Shown in pieces: positions 12,501 to 22,150 of a stretch of DNA of 64,000 nucleotides (positions within the stretch are counted from its first letter, which is position 1; each line of letters starts with the position of its first letter). Under the pieces are notes generated by a model that made no database searches, had not been told where the DNA came from, and saw only the letters and a list, made by a program, of their open reading frames with translations. Source of the DNA: Nageia nagi (taxonomy: Eukaryota; Pinophyta). Where the stretch lies: positions 38,130,001-38,194,000 of the forward strand of contig JBITNC010000002.1 of assembly GCA_050084985.1 (NCBI GenBank), given 5' to 3'. A program made the position numbers and the translations under genes.

Positions 12501-12570
12501 GAGGCTTTCATGGACACAAATTTCGAGAGGATTGCATCTTTTGTGCAACATTATAAAACATTTTAGTAAA
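9560..12570 (+). pseudogene. Decayed long open frame of unknown function
   Basis: A protein-like frame of roughly 900-1000 residues can be followed with about three frameshifts (near 10408 in an A run, near 10850, near 11480). The N-terminal half is globular and rich in W, Y and F (for example SNQLVLFEFCKQLLFLHDKV at about 10230-10290). Next comes an acidic, serine-rich stretch (10860-11090), then a basic patch, then a coiled-coil-like region with LRKELTEKRKVVKEI (about 11600-11660). Premature stops in the followed frame are eleven TAG, two TAA and no TGA. It is interrupted by the insert at 11970-12216 and continues after it as a charged frame to about 12565. I do not recognise the family. 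It may be a transposable-element protein or a multicopy plant gene. Confidence 0.5.
11970..12216 (-). mobile_element. 247-bp LTR-like insert bounded by TGTTACA
   Basis: The block starts and ends with TGTTACA and matches 62946-63185 through most of its length, including GGGGCTCACAAT and GACCATTATATTTCTATCCC. On the minus strand it opens TGTAACATCCCC. The 62.9-kb copy has a polypurine tract directly outside the same end, which marks that end as an LTR start. This copy has no such tract and lies inside the decayed frame, so it is probably a solo LTR or LTR fragment. No target-site duplication was found. Confidence 0.65.
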
Positions 12571-13060
12571 TTGTATGATCTCACATGTTCTTGAGATGTG
12601 AGATATTAAAACTAAAACTATTTTTCTTTAATCTGAATTGTGAGGATGAGTTTTTGCTACCACAATTTTAAATGACATTTTAATACAATTTCAATTTCAT
12701 TTTAGCTAAATTAGGGCAACACTTAAAATTAGGGCAACACTAGGTAGTTATGACTTGTAAAACTATAAATACCCTATTGACCATTTTTGTATTCAGAATG
12801 GAACTAATTATCTAGAGGAGAGCAAAACTTTTGGAGATTGTGAACTCTTTTCGGTTGAATGAAATGGTGAATTTGATGATCTAAGCAAGTGGAGTTTGTC
12901 ATTTCTTGGAGTTGTGGATTGATTTTATGAAATCTATATCTTTCTTGTAGTAATCTAAATACTTGTGTTAATTTTCTTTGAAAACTTGAAGTTTTAAGAA
13001 AAGTTATTTCAATATCTTGTGGAAGCATTTGGGTTGTTACTTTTCACAACTTGCATGTTC
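12571..13060 (+). mobile_element. LTR-like sequence with TATA box
   Basis: Directly after the decayed frame comes AT-rich sequence with TATAAATA at 12764-12771 (context AACTATAAATACCCT), then a leader-like stretch. This layout is typical of an LTR promoter and could be the 3' LTR of the element carrying the decayed frame. No matching 5' copy was found near 8.5-9.5 kb, so the assignment is weak. Confidence 0.35.
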
Positions 13061-14327
13061 AGTGATTGTATTATGATTTGTGTTTGCTTTCTATGTCATT
13101 TAATTAGATATCATCATTCAAACTACGTGGTAATTGTATCTTTCATTTTACCCATCACTAAGTGATTCCTAGAGGATCAAATTGGTATTTGCTCTTATCT
13201 ACTTACAATTTGGACAATATCATTTGTTGTAGATTTTATGAATGAATGAAATTTCTTAACTAATATGGAAAGTAAACAATTTAGACAATGCATCATTGGT
13301 GATAAGTCATCTACTTCAAACATAACTCAATCTTCTTGTGTCATTCTCAGTTCTCATTTTCCTTTTATTCTTTTACTGCTTTCTTTTGCTTCTTTTTAAA
13401 ACTGATACAACTTTTGATTATTGTAAAACACTATTAGCCACAGTTGAGTTAACGCATATTAGCCACAGTTGAATTATTCCAAGAATTTATCAAGAACCTA
13501 GCATATTTGAAGATGAACATTGGGGTATTAGTCCTTTCAAGTGGGGATAGGTAACAATATCTTATCTAAATGCTGTGATGCTTCCCTGTTTGCTATTATT
13601 CAATAACTTGTGTAAGAGGAAAGAAAAACATCCGAACATGTATTTTATAGATCTACAATCAGGTGAAAACTCTTTCATTATGTAATGCACACAGAGACAG
13701 GCTCTATCTAGGTGATCCTCTTAGGCATAACATGGAAGGCAAATTTAGTAGATATTTCTAGTATATTAGGTGTAAATTTTGATGTATGACCCTACATCTA
13801 AACTGTTTCACTGGTCATTGATCTATTCAAGTTGACCTGGGTTGATATGGGAGCATTGAACTAAGTTCTATGACTATCTGACGTCTACATGGTGCTTTAT
13901 TGACCAGTCTCAGTAATTGGTCAAGGGAACAATCTTTCTAGATGCATTCAAACAAGTTCTATCACAATAATGGCCAAATGTTGGACACAACAAAATGCTA
14001 CTGAACTTTAAGATATCTATGACTTTGAATATGTTTTCTATTGTTGATTCACGATTTTGTGAGGAAAACCCAATTAGATACCTGGACTTTAACATTGCTT
14101 GGTAAAAATTGTCTTCATGTCACTTACAACCTGATATGATAGTCCTTAGGCAACTCAGTATTATGTCTATTAGAATCTTGGTATGTGTGTATTAAGTGTA
14201 TGCACGTGCGCTTGTGAAAGTTTTAAAATGACTAAAATTTCAAATATTTGCAGTTATTGTATAATATTCTCATGCAAAAAGGTGGACTAACAAGATTGTT
14301 TTATGTTTTCTTTGGTTTATTCTATAG
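13061..14327. other. Non-coding, probably intron or flank of the helicase gene
   Basis: No exon with helicase motifs was recognised. A short tandem repeat (TATTAGCCACAGTTGA, twice) lies at about 13430-13475. If the helicase gene is complete, this is intron sequence upstream of the exon at 14328. Confidence 0.4.
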
Positions 14328-14489
14328 TCTGAGAAATCAAAGAGAGCTGGTCTTTCTCCCACAACAAATGCTGTGGTGGAGCACCTGAAACATTTTCATA
14401 GCAAATTTTCAGGACAATCTTATGAAATTTCAGACATATTGCTTCTTGAGGTAGACATGAATATCAATGCACGGACTGCTTCACTTTCT
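14328..14489 (+). CDS. RH58: RH58-like penultimate exon
   Basis: 162 bp, 54 codons, phase 0 at both ends. It encodes the [20 protein letters not shown] segment, then [17 protein letters not shown], which precedes the motif V exon in RH58-type helicases. Acceptor TATAG at 14323-14327 and donor GTAAGT at 14490. Confidence 0.85.
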
Positions 14490-17400
14490 GTAAGTATGGC
14501 TTTGAGATGTTTTACTTGGAATATGCCATAAATATTTGTCAAGAGTTTTGAAGGGCAAACAATGAATAAAACGTATCAAATTCACAGGTATATGCTCTGG
14601 CATATGCTATTTATCTGGTATCTTATAGATCTGAATATATATCTTTCTTTAGGTTGTAGCCTTCTCTATTATTTTTTGCTTCCTTTACCATATATGCTCT
14701 TTTTGGTGTTTGTAATTTTCCTTCCTCTTGTTCAGTTTTCCCATCTTGTTAACTTCCCTTTGTTACCTTTACTATAGGATTTCTATGAAGATTGGCTTGT
14801 TTTATTATCTGTTTATCTTACATCATGTGTGGACTGCTAATTGAAGGCCATTCACCATGCATAAATGCCTTATCAGGTTCATATATCTATACTTCAAGAT
14901 CCCAAGCTTTTCAAGATAAAGCTTATTCTCATCATCTACTATAATTGCCAATGGAACTGTCAAGGGTTTTGTTTGAGGATCCTGTAGTCCACTGAACTGA
15001 TAATCTTATCTTCTGTATTGAGATTTCTCTAAGCCACCACTTTGAAGTTCCTTAATTTCTATTATCCATCCACAAATGTTTGAGGCCAAACCTCCACTTT
15101 CTTTCCAGAGTGAGTAGTTTTTAGTATTGAAATAATTATGCAAGGGTTAGGGGAACATACTGAACATCTAATTGTGAAGTTTTACAAGTAGAATCACAAT
15201 AATTATTAATATCATGGATGAAATGATCAGCAAAAAATAAACCACGACTTCTTTTGGTTTATTAACGAAATAGAACTTTAATTCATTCATAGCCATGTGA
15301 TGGGAACAAAATAGTCTAAAATCCCTTATGGATGTTTGTACTGATGGAAAGAGCTTGATCATGTTGTTGGAAGTCCGTGGATTTGTCCATTTCTCTGCAT
15401 ACATTCACCCTTGGAGATCAATTTGCCTGTACTGATGGAAAGAGCTTGATCATGTTGTTGGAAGTCCGTGGATTTGTCCATTTCTCTGCATACATTCACC
15501 CTTGGAGATCAATTTGCCTAAACCTTCAATTTTTTTGTCTTTTCTCTTATCCTTGGTTTTTACTCACACTTCCTATGCCCTGGTTTGCTGCAATATCAGC
15601 AAACATTATTTTTTCCTTTAAGCTAAATCCTTAATCTCTTGTTCCTGGATACCATGTTTTGCTCTCCTTGATCTCTCTTTCCCAGTGAGATAAGCTTGAC
15701 CCTTTTTTTTGAGACCACCAAGTCTCATTTATTCCTTCTGCTTCAAGAGAAGTTCTCGAATCGTATGTTATGGAAATAAAATCCTTATATGCACCCCTCA
15801 TTTTTTTCCAAATCTCAATCAGTAACTTCTAGCTTCCCACTTGCTAGAGTTCTTTAGTTTATCTTGAATGTCATTGATATTGGCCAAGTAGTCCTCGATC
15901 CTTTCAAACTTTAGGGGATCCAAAGTTGTGAGTTCTTTGATTGTCATGACCCCATGTCTATGAACTCCATCAAATAGTTTTTTATATTCATCCATACCCT
16001 GTTTTGAATGCTAAATCATGAATATGCAACGGCAATTACCCTGACACTTGATTTTGCAGGTTTCTCTCACACCCCTCTAAATTTAGTAAATGGCAGCTCA
16101 TGACACCCAAACAAGGAACAATTCAAGAAGTTGCTTCTAATGATCCAATCAGTATTCAGTGAAAGAGTTATCTTTCCTGTAGCAAATCACAAAGGCCTCT
16201 AGAAATGTCTCAAGATGGACAGAACAAGAGATTCTATAATGATATTTTTGACTCATACTTTGAACTTGTTAAAACTTCATCTTAACAAGGGATAATACTT
16301 GTTTCAGATCTATCTATCTGAGTTATACAATGCTGATGCCTCTGCTTGAGTAGGATAGCAAGGTTGAATTCATCCTATCACCACATCTCTTGGCTATGAC
16401 TGGCTTCATGAACTTCGTTGATTCCATCTTCTTGCATATGCTGGTCCACAAGATCTTTTTTCTCCTTAGAAGCTGGAAAAATAGACCATATTAACTGGTT
16501 TTTTTTGTTTTAGTTGAATAGTGAAACATCTCCATGGCCCTTTCACATTAGCCACTCTAAATAAATAATGAAATTCTGCATAAACAAACTTGAATAACAT
16601 CAGCACTGTTAATATCACTTCTGACATAATACAATGTCATTGCATTTTAATGACTAGTTGTCTTTAACCATGCATTACATCATAGCTTCATGTAAACATT
16701 GACATGCACACTACTGTGCATATGCAATGAAACATGTGCTGAATGGCCTATCATATATCCTTAACTCTCTATATGGAGTTTATTACTGTTAATAACACCA
16801 CCTTCCATTGATGATGACTGACCTAGATGTTGGCAGTCTCAGGTGACATCAGCTGCACTGTTTGCAAGGAATCTTTGTTATCACCAGGGATATCTTGTTG
16901 CCAATGTAATTGCAGCTACTGTCAGGACTTCTTACAACCCAGCTGCTGTATTGCTTTCCAGATACTATGGCAATATTTCCAGGTTTTTTTTTCATGAACT
17001 GAGCCAATGAGATTGTCAGATTGTTGCTGAGAAAACACCTGCTATGATTCCTCGTTGAGACAGTAAGCCAGTGGATGTGATGGTTAACGTTGGAACATTC
17101 CCATTAAAATAACTTGCGGATGTGTATAATGAGCTGACTAAAGATAATAGTTAAGATATTGAAACTTCATTAGTTCTTGACAAATTGTAAAAGCCACCTG
17201 TAAGTGTAATATGCAAAATTGTTCTCCCCTGCATTCCATGCTGAAAATGAACAATATGCGTGCTTGAATTGAGGATGGATGGAACTGGTGCAATAGGACT
17301 TCTGCACACCACATTTGAAGGGCAACTTGCATGTCTTAGCCAAGCTGCAAATAGTCTTCAGAAAGTTGTGCGAAAGGATTTGTTAATGTTAGATCATAGT

Positions 17401-20373
17401 TGGCATTGTGGTAGTATATGCTGTGCAATCTTTTGGGATTACACTGGCTTTTTTTTCTGCTGTGATGGAGACAATAGCAGATTAGGGACAGAGAGTGTTG
17501 TTTGTTCGTTGGAAGGTACCTGTAGATGCTAGATACGATGGATGGAACTGGTGCAACAGGACTTCTGCACACCACATTTGAAGGGAAACTATGTCTTAGC
17601 CAATATTTAGCCTGCAAATAATCTTCAGAAAATTGTGCAAAAGGATTTGTTAATGTTACATCATAGTTGGCATTGTGGTTGTCTATGCTGTGCAATCTTT
17701 TGGGATTGCACTGGCTTTTATTTCTGCTGTGATGGAGACAATAGCAGATTAGGGACAGAGAGTGTTGGTTGTTCGTTGGAAGGTACCTGTAGATGCTAGA
17801 TAGGATGGAGAAGACACTGAAAGTTTGATGATTCCCTCTTGCGAAAGATTACAAGGTTTAGAGTTCACGATATGATGAATATGATAAACAAGAAGTGGCC
17901 TTGAGTGTGGTAATTGAGTCAAGAAGAGAACTGCTAAAAGGAAATAACTGTTGTGACTGCATTGTTGCAAACAAGCTTCACAACAAACATTTTCTTACTT
18001 TGCACATATTTAACTAAATCTGGTCATATCTTTCATGTTGACATGATACTCAGATAAGCTACCAGAATTCTCAGAAGTGAGGCACCACTTAAATTTCATT
18101 TTTCCTTGTTGGTGATTGATCACCACCCAGATGGTGACCCAGAATTTTAATTGGAACTTCTGCACTCTACTGGACATTAAAATACAGAAAGATCCTATCT
18201 GCAATCCACTAGATAGTTTTGCAGATATTAGAACAGAACAAATAAAAACGTACACCAATGCAATTAGGCTCTTTAATGCCAGCTGCTCTTTTGGATTAAA
18301 TTATGTAGTGACATGACTTCCACTTTTGAATAAAGATTATTGTGTCTCATACTCCAATTCACCACATGCCGCTTGTTGTGTTTTCCATTGTTGGACTTAT
18401 ATACTCAAAATCGCAACATATATTTATGCTTAAGCTATTTGACAATTAAGTGCAATTGAGTATCTTCAAGTATACATTGCTTTTAATAATGTGGTCTTTT
18501 TCCGACCTTGTGGAGAAAGCCTTCCAAAATGTTGTTTCCCAGGTTTGTCATTTATACTCTTTGATTTTTTTCTTGAGATTTAATTTACCACAACAATAAC
18601 TTGCATTATGATCTCTCAAAATCACATCTTGAGCATAAATAAAGATCCCAGCAAGAATCGATAAAATGATGAATTCTCTAACAATGAAAATATATTTTTT
18701 AACCAAAGGTCCAAAATCTTTACTATGCTTTTCAAAACATCCAAATAATTCATCAGTATACTCAAAGGCTACAGTAGATGAGATTAATTCCTTACTAGAT
18801 CTGAATCTGTTTTAGTTGCAGCATTCAAGTAAAGCGACTGCTTCTATACTGCAGATTTTTATTTCATTTTCAGTTCTTAAGTCTTCTTGAAGAGTAAATA
18901 GAATTTCCTCCTTCAGTTCCACTAACCAATCTTCTTCAGAAGAAGCTGCTTTCTTTGGTTTTAGGTTATTTATCAGGTGCTTATTTGAGCATCTTCTTTA
19001 CAGAAACAAGGAGTTCTTGAGGTTGAAGTTTCTTCTCCGACTCATTGCTCTTCTACATACACTTAGATTTCCATGTGGAGTTGCAAATATTCCTCGAATA
19101 ATACTTGAAATACCAAATTCTCCTTTTGGATCATTACATTTTTTCATTGAGTACGACTCAGATATTTTTAAGGAATTAATGGCTAGAAACTATACAAAAA
19201 TCTGTAGAAGCATTGGAAAGATGAACATGGAAGAAATAATGCTTGTACAGTAATAGAAACCTTGAATGGGATTCCTCATTCAACATGTTACCCAATATTA
19301 GATGGATAGCCAGAATGTCAACAGAAAGCTCCAGCAAAACACCTATTTTTGAAATGCTATGAAAAGACAGACTGGGTAGCCTTTCAAAATCTAACTCATG
19401 TACACACACAAAGGATAAGTTTTAGATGAATCCTACAGCAAGTCTAAAGACATTTCCAAGTAAAAAAAAAAATCCTTGGCGTTGTTATTCATTTAGAAAT
19501 TTTCCGTTTCAAACAGGCATTGGAAAAGAACACCTAAAGGCTAAAGCTGTAGGCAATTCAACATACCATGGAATGAACTCGAGATTCAAAGATGTCAAAG
19601 AAAATGTAATAACTCAGAATAATGAAATGAGAGACCTCATATGATGACTACAAATACTCTTAGTACGGTGTATTTATACAAACAAATTTAACAATTTAGA
19701 CACAAAACCCAAGGACACCATGTAGACTGTGATCTCAAAATAGCACAAGTTATTCTTAACCACAGAGTCACCCAGAGATTATAGCATAGGAGGAACTTCA
19801 GGTATACTATTTTATCAAATAAATTTGCTGGTCGGTCTTTTTGGTGCAACTTTGGTTTTTAGGTCTCAATCATTAGTAGATTCCTCTCTTGGCATGTTCT
19901 TATCAACTGTAGTCCTTTGGTACAGTATTAAAGTTTTCTTACACCCTGAGTTCACTGAAGCATTGGCAGTCTATTAAAATTGACATTTGTATTTTTGAAT
20001 ATTCACTTAAAATAAATATATTTCGTTCTTGACAAATGAATTACTATCTGTTATTTCCTGCTCCCAGTCTTTCACTGTATATAAAAATGACAACAATCTA
20101 CACTTGGTACAGGAGGTAAGGCAGGGGGGTCATCTTCTTATCGCAACAGATCTAGCAGCAAGAGGGCTTGATCTGCCAGATACAAGTCATATTTACAATT
20201 TTGATTTGCCAAAATCAGCTACAGGTTACTTACACAGGGCTGGTAGGACTGCTCGTAAGCCATTTTCAAAAAACAAGTGTATGGTAACAAACCTAGTAAT
20301 AACCGAGGAACTCTTTGTATTAAAACGGATAGAGAATGAATTGTCATTTGCATGTCAAGAGATCACTTTATAG
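14328..20373 (+). CDS. RH58: DEAD-box RNA helicase, RH58-like, C-terminal part (two exons)
   Basis: Two exons (14328-14489 and 20113-20373) join in phase 0 and encode about 140 residues of the second RecA-like domain plus the C-terminus. Motif V is seen as [10 protein letters not shown] and motif VI as HRAGRTAR; the C-terminus ends ...[13 protein letters not shown]. The order, including an SEKSKRAG segment before motif V, matches my memory of plant DEAD-box ATP-dependent RNA helicase 58, a plastid-targeted protein. It would unwind RNA using ATP in the chloroplast. Splice sites are canonical (tatag before TCTGAG; GTAAGT after TCACTTTCT; acag before GAGGTAAGG). The N-terminal exons with motifs Q, I, Ia, II and III are not in the window, so this is either the end of a gene with very long introns or a fragment. 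Confidence 0.8.
15337..15518. repeat. Perfect 91-bp tandem duplication in the helicase intron
   Basis: The 91-bp block starting TGTACTGATGGAAAGAGCTT occurs twice, head to tail (15337-15427 and 15428-15518), with no difference that I can see. Perfect identity points to a recent duplication or an assembly artefact. Confidence 0.9.
16843..16982 (+). other. Unidentified exon-like segment inside the helicase intron
   Basis: A 140-bp open segment is framed by a splice-like TCTCAG before it and GT after ATTTCCAG. It encodes 46 residues beginning [20 protein letters not shown] and ending [10 protein letters not shown], composed like real protein with balanced codon use. I cannot name the family. RH58 reads straight from the 14328 exon to the 20113 exon, so this segment is not needed by that gene. 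It could be a captured gene fragment, a nested or alternative exon, or a chance open frame. Confidence 0.35.
17274..17803. repeat. Tandem duplication, period 263 bp, in the helicase intron
   Basis: The block starting GATGGATGGAACTGGTGCAA at 17274 repeats at 17537, and both copies end in TGTAGATGCTAGATA. The copies differ by small indels and substitutions (for example GCAACTTGCATGTCTTAGCC versus a shorter CAATATTTAGCC version). The short frames in it on both strands mirror each other, as expected for duplicated non-coding DNA. Confidence 0.85.
20113..20373 (+). CDS. RH58: RH58-like terminal exon
   Basis: 261 bp, 86 codons plus TAG. It begins [20 protein letters not shown] (motif V), continues through the HIYNFDLP segment and HRAGRTAR (motif VI, with the arginines that contact ATP), and ends EITL. 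The acceptor is ACAG at 20109-20112. An in-frame run continues upstream to 20029 but its composition is intron-like, so I start the exon at the splice site. Confidence 0.9.
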   Translation, partial: EVRQGGHLLIATDLAARGLDLPDTSHIYNFDLPKSATGYLHRAGRTARKPFSKNKCMVTNLVITEELFVLKRIENELSFACQEITL

Positions 20374-21335
20374 TGTTGGTTTTCAATATTAAAAAGCTTT
20401 TTTCTATTCAGCAACTTGAATGATTCAGAACTAGCTTAAGTTCTGGTAATCAATGTTTATCCTCTTTCGCTCAAAATGTGTATATATTATGAAACGTCAG
20501 TAATATCACTCATTTTATTTGAAAAGAAAAGCATTTTATCGGGAGTTTGAATAAAATCAATATTTCATAGGAAGAGAGCATCAGGTGTCATTTTAATAAT
20601 ACCAGCACTATGATGTTCTGGAGAGACATAGAACTAGGGGTTACAAGGTAGAATCAGTCCTGAATATTGATACAAAGCTTTTGTCTGAGATGCTATCACA
20701 CGGTGAAACAACGAGACTAGGTTTGCCTACAATAATATTGCTCAAGGATAGCTGAACAGAGAAGAACTGCATAAAGGGGTTGCATTAAACAAGGTAAATC
20801 TAATTGTTAGGCTGTCACCCGATCTTTAAGGAGGTATCATCATGTCATGTTTGTAAACAATGCAATTGATTGTATTTTGAGATTTTTCTTTTTATTGCTT
20901 TGATACTATCATCAAGTTGCATAGTTGAAATTTGTGTTCAAGTTTGGCAAACCGTTTAGAAAATTGGCTTTAGAATTTGCTTTAAGTTTGAAAAGAAGAT
21001 TTGTTTTCATTAATTTGTCTACATAACAAATAAATATAACTATATACATATAAATTCACTTGCACAAGCAAAATATATGCAACAATTCATCATGATTAGT
21101 ATTTCTCGAAGCCAATAAGAGTGTTCTCTCGATAGTTTGGAGACCGGTTGCAAACATAATTAACTATAAATAATTGTTCTTGCAGAACTGGCCCAACAGA
21201 AATATGCATACTAAGAATTCATGAAAAGTTGAATTTTTTTCAGAAAATATTGTGCAAGCCAAGTAACTAGGCCTGTCACCCACATCCTGTTATGCAGGAC
21301 TCATTATGTGGCATGTAGGAATTCCAAATATGGTC
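20374..21335. other. 3' flank of the helicase gene, no gene seen
   Basis: The sequence after the TAG at 20371-20373 should hold the 3' UTR. AATATTAAAA near 20385 is a weak poly(A)-signal candidate. No protein-like frame was found. Confidence 0.4.
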
Positions 21336-21339
21336 AAGC

Positions 21340-21526
21340 TGTGCCTGGGTGAATTGGTAGACTCGACTCTAGAAGCGATACCAGATAGGAGGTAGCTACA
21401 GAAGTTCAAATACTGTTGTCTCACCTGGAGCGATGGGCTATCAGGCTTATAAGTGAATTGTGGATGTGTGCGTTAAGAGAGGAGAGTTCCAATTAGATGG
21501 TGGAGTTTCCAACTAAGAAAAAAAAT
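21340..21526 (+). mobile_element. Candidate tRNA-derived SINE
   Basis: TGGGTGAATTGGTAGACTC (from 21346) resembles a tRNA A box and D-stem, and GAAGTTCAAATACT (from 21401) resembles a B box at about the right distance. The 187-bp body ends in an A-rich tail (AAGAAAAAAAA, to 21525). A functional tRNA is unlikely because the anticodon arm and acceptor pairing are not evident. An RNA-polymerase-III SINE fits better. No target-site duplication was established. Confidence 0.45.
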
Positions 21527-21959
21527 CTAATAAGCCTTACAAAGACTCAATTTCTTAGGAAGCCGAGACAGAGAATTGCGTATTTTTATACCAATAGACA
21601 GCTAGAATACTAAGATAAGTGACTGACTTCAGTGAAAAAAAAGGTGGAGATCTAGCGAACCTATTATATTTTATTTGAATAAAGATAACGTTTATTCATT
21701 TGCTTATTTTTTAAAACCAAACCAATATACTCCTTTCTTTACTGACATCTTAAACATGATTTTGAACAAAGATAAATTTTATTTATTTGCTTATTCTTTC
21801 GAAACAAACCAATGGATTGGCTTTGTCCATAGATAGATTTGATTTGACTATTAACTATTAGAGTACCTGCAATCCAATGTATAAGCTATTAGAAGTATGT
21901 AAGGTAGTCATACATTCCAAGAATATGTGTCTTTGTATTTTGAATTAAACCTGTAAGAC

Positions 21960-22150
21960 CACATTCAATTGATTACTTGTTTTTTTTATTTCTATAAATA
22001 AAAAATAATCAAAATGATTTTTTTTACTTATTTTAATATTTTTTTATTTATATTTATTAAATTTCTTGATTACATATAAATAATTTACTATTTTATGATT
22101 TTTTATTGATTTAAATAAGATATATAATTGAAAGTATTTTAATTCATTTA
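21960..22150. other. Extremely AT-rich tract
   Basis: Nearly 200 bases made almost only of A and T with long T runs (TTTTTTATTT, ATTTTTTTAT). Tracts like this can act as matrix-attachment or easily unwound sites; here that is only inference. Confidence 0.5.

Noticed and set aside
17336-17695. Minus-strand frame of 119 codons with an internal repeat
   Set aside because: It spans the 263-bp tandem duplication, so the internal repetition reflects DNA duplication; no family resemblance.
21340-21420. Functional tRNA gene
   Set aside because: A-box and B-box likeness exists, but acceptor-stem pairing and an anticodon arm could not be built; a SINE head fits better.
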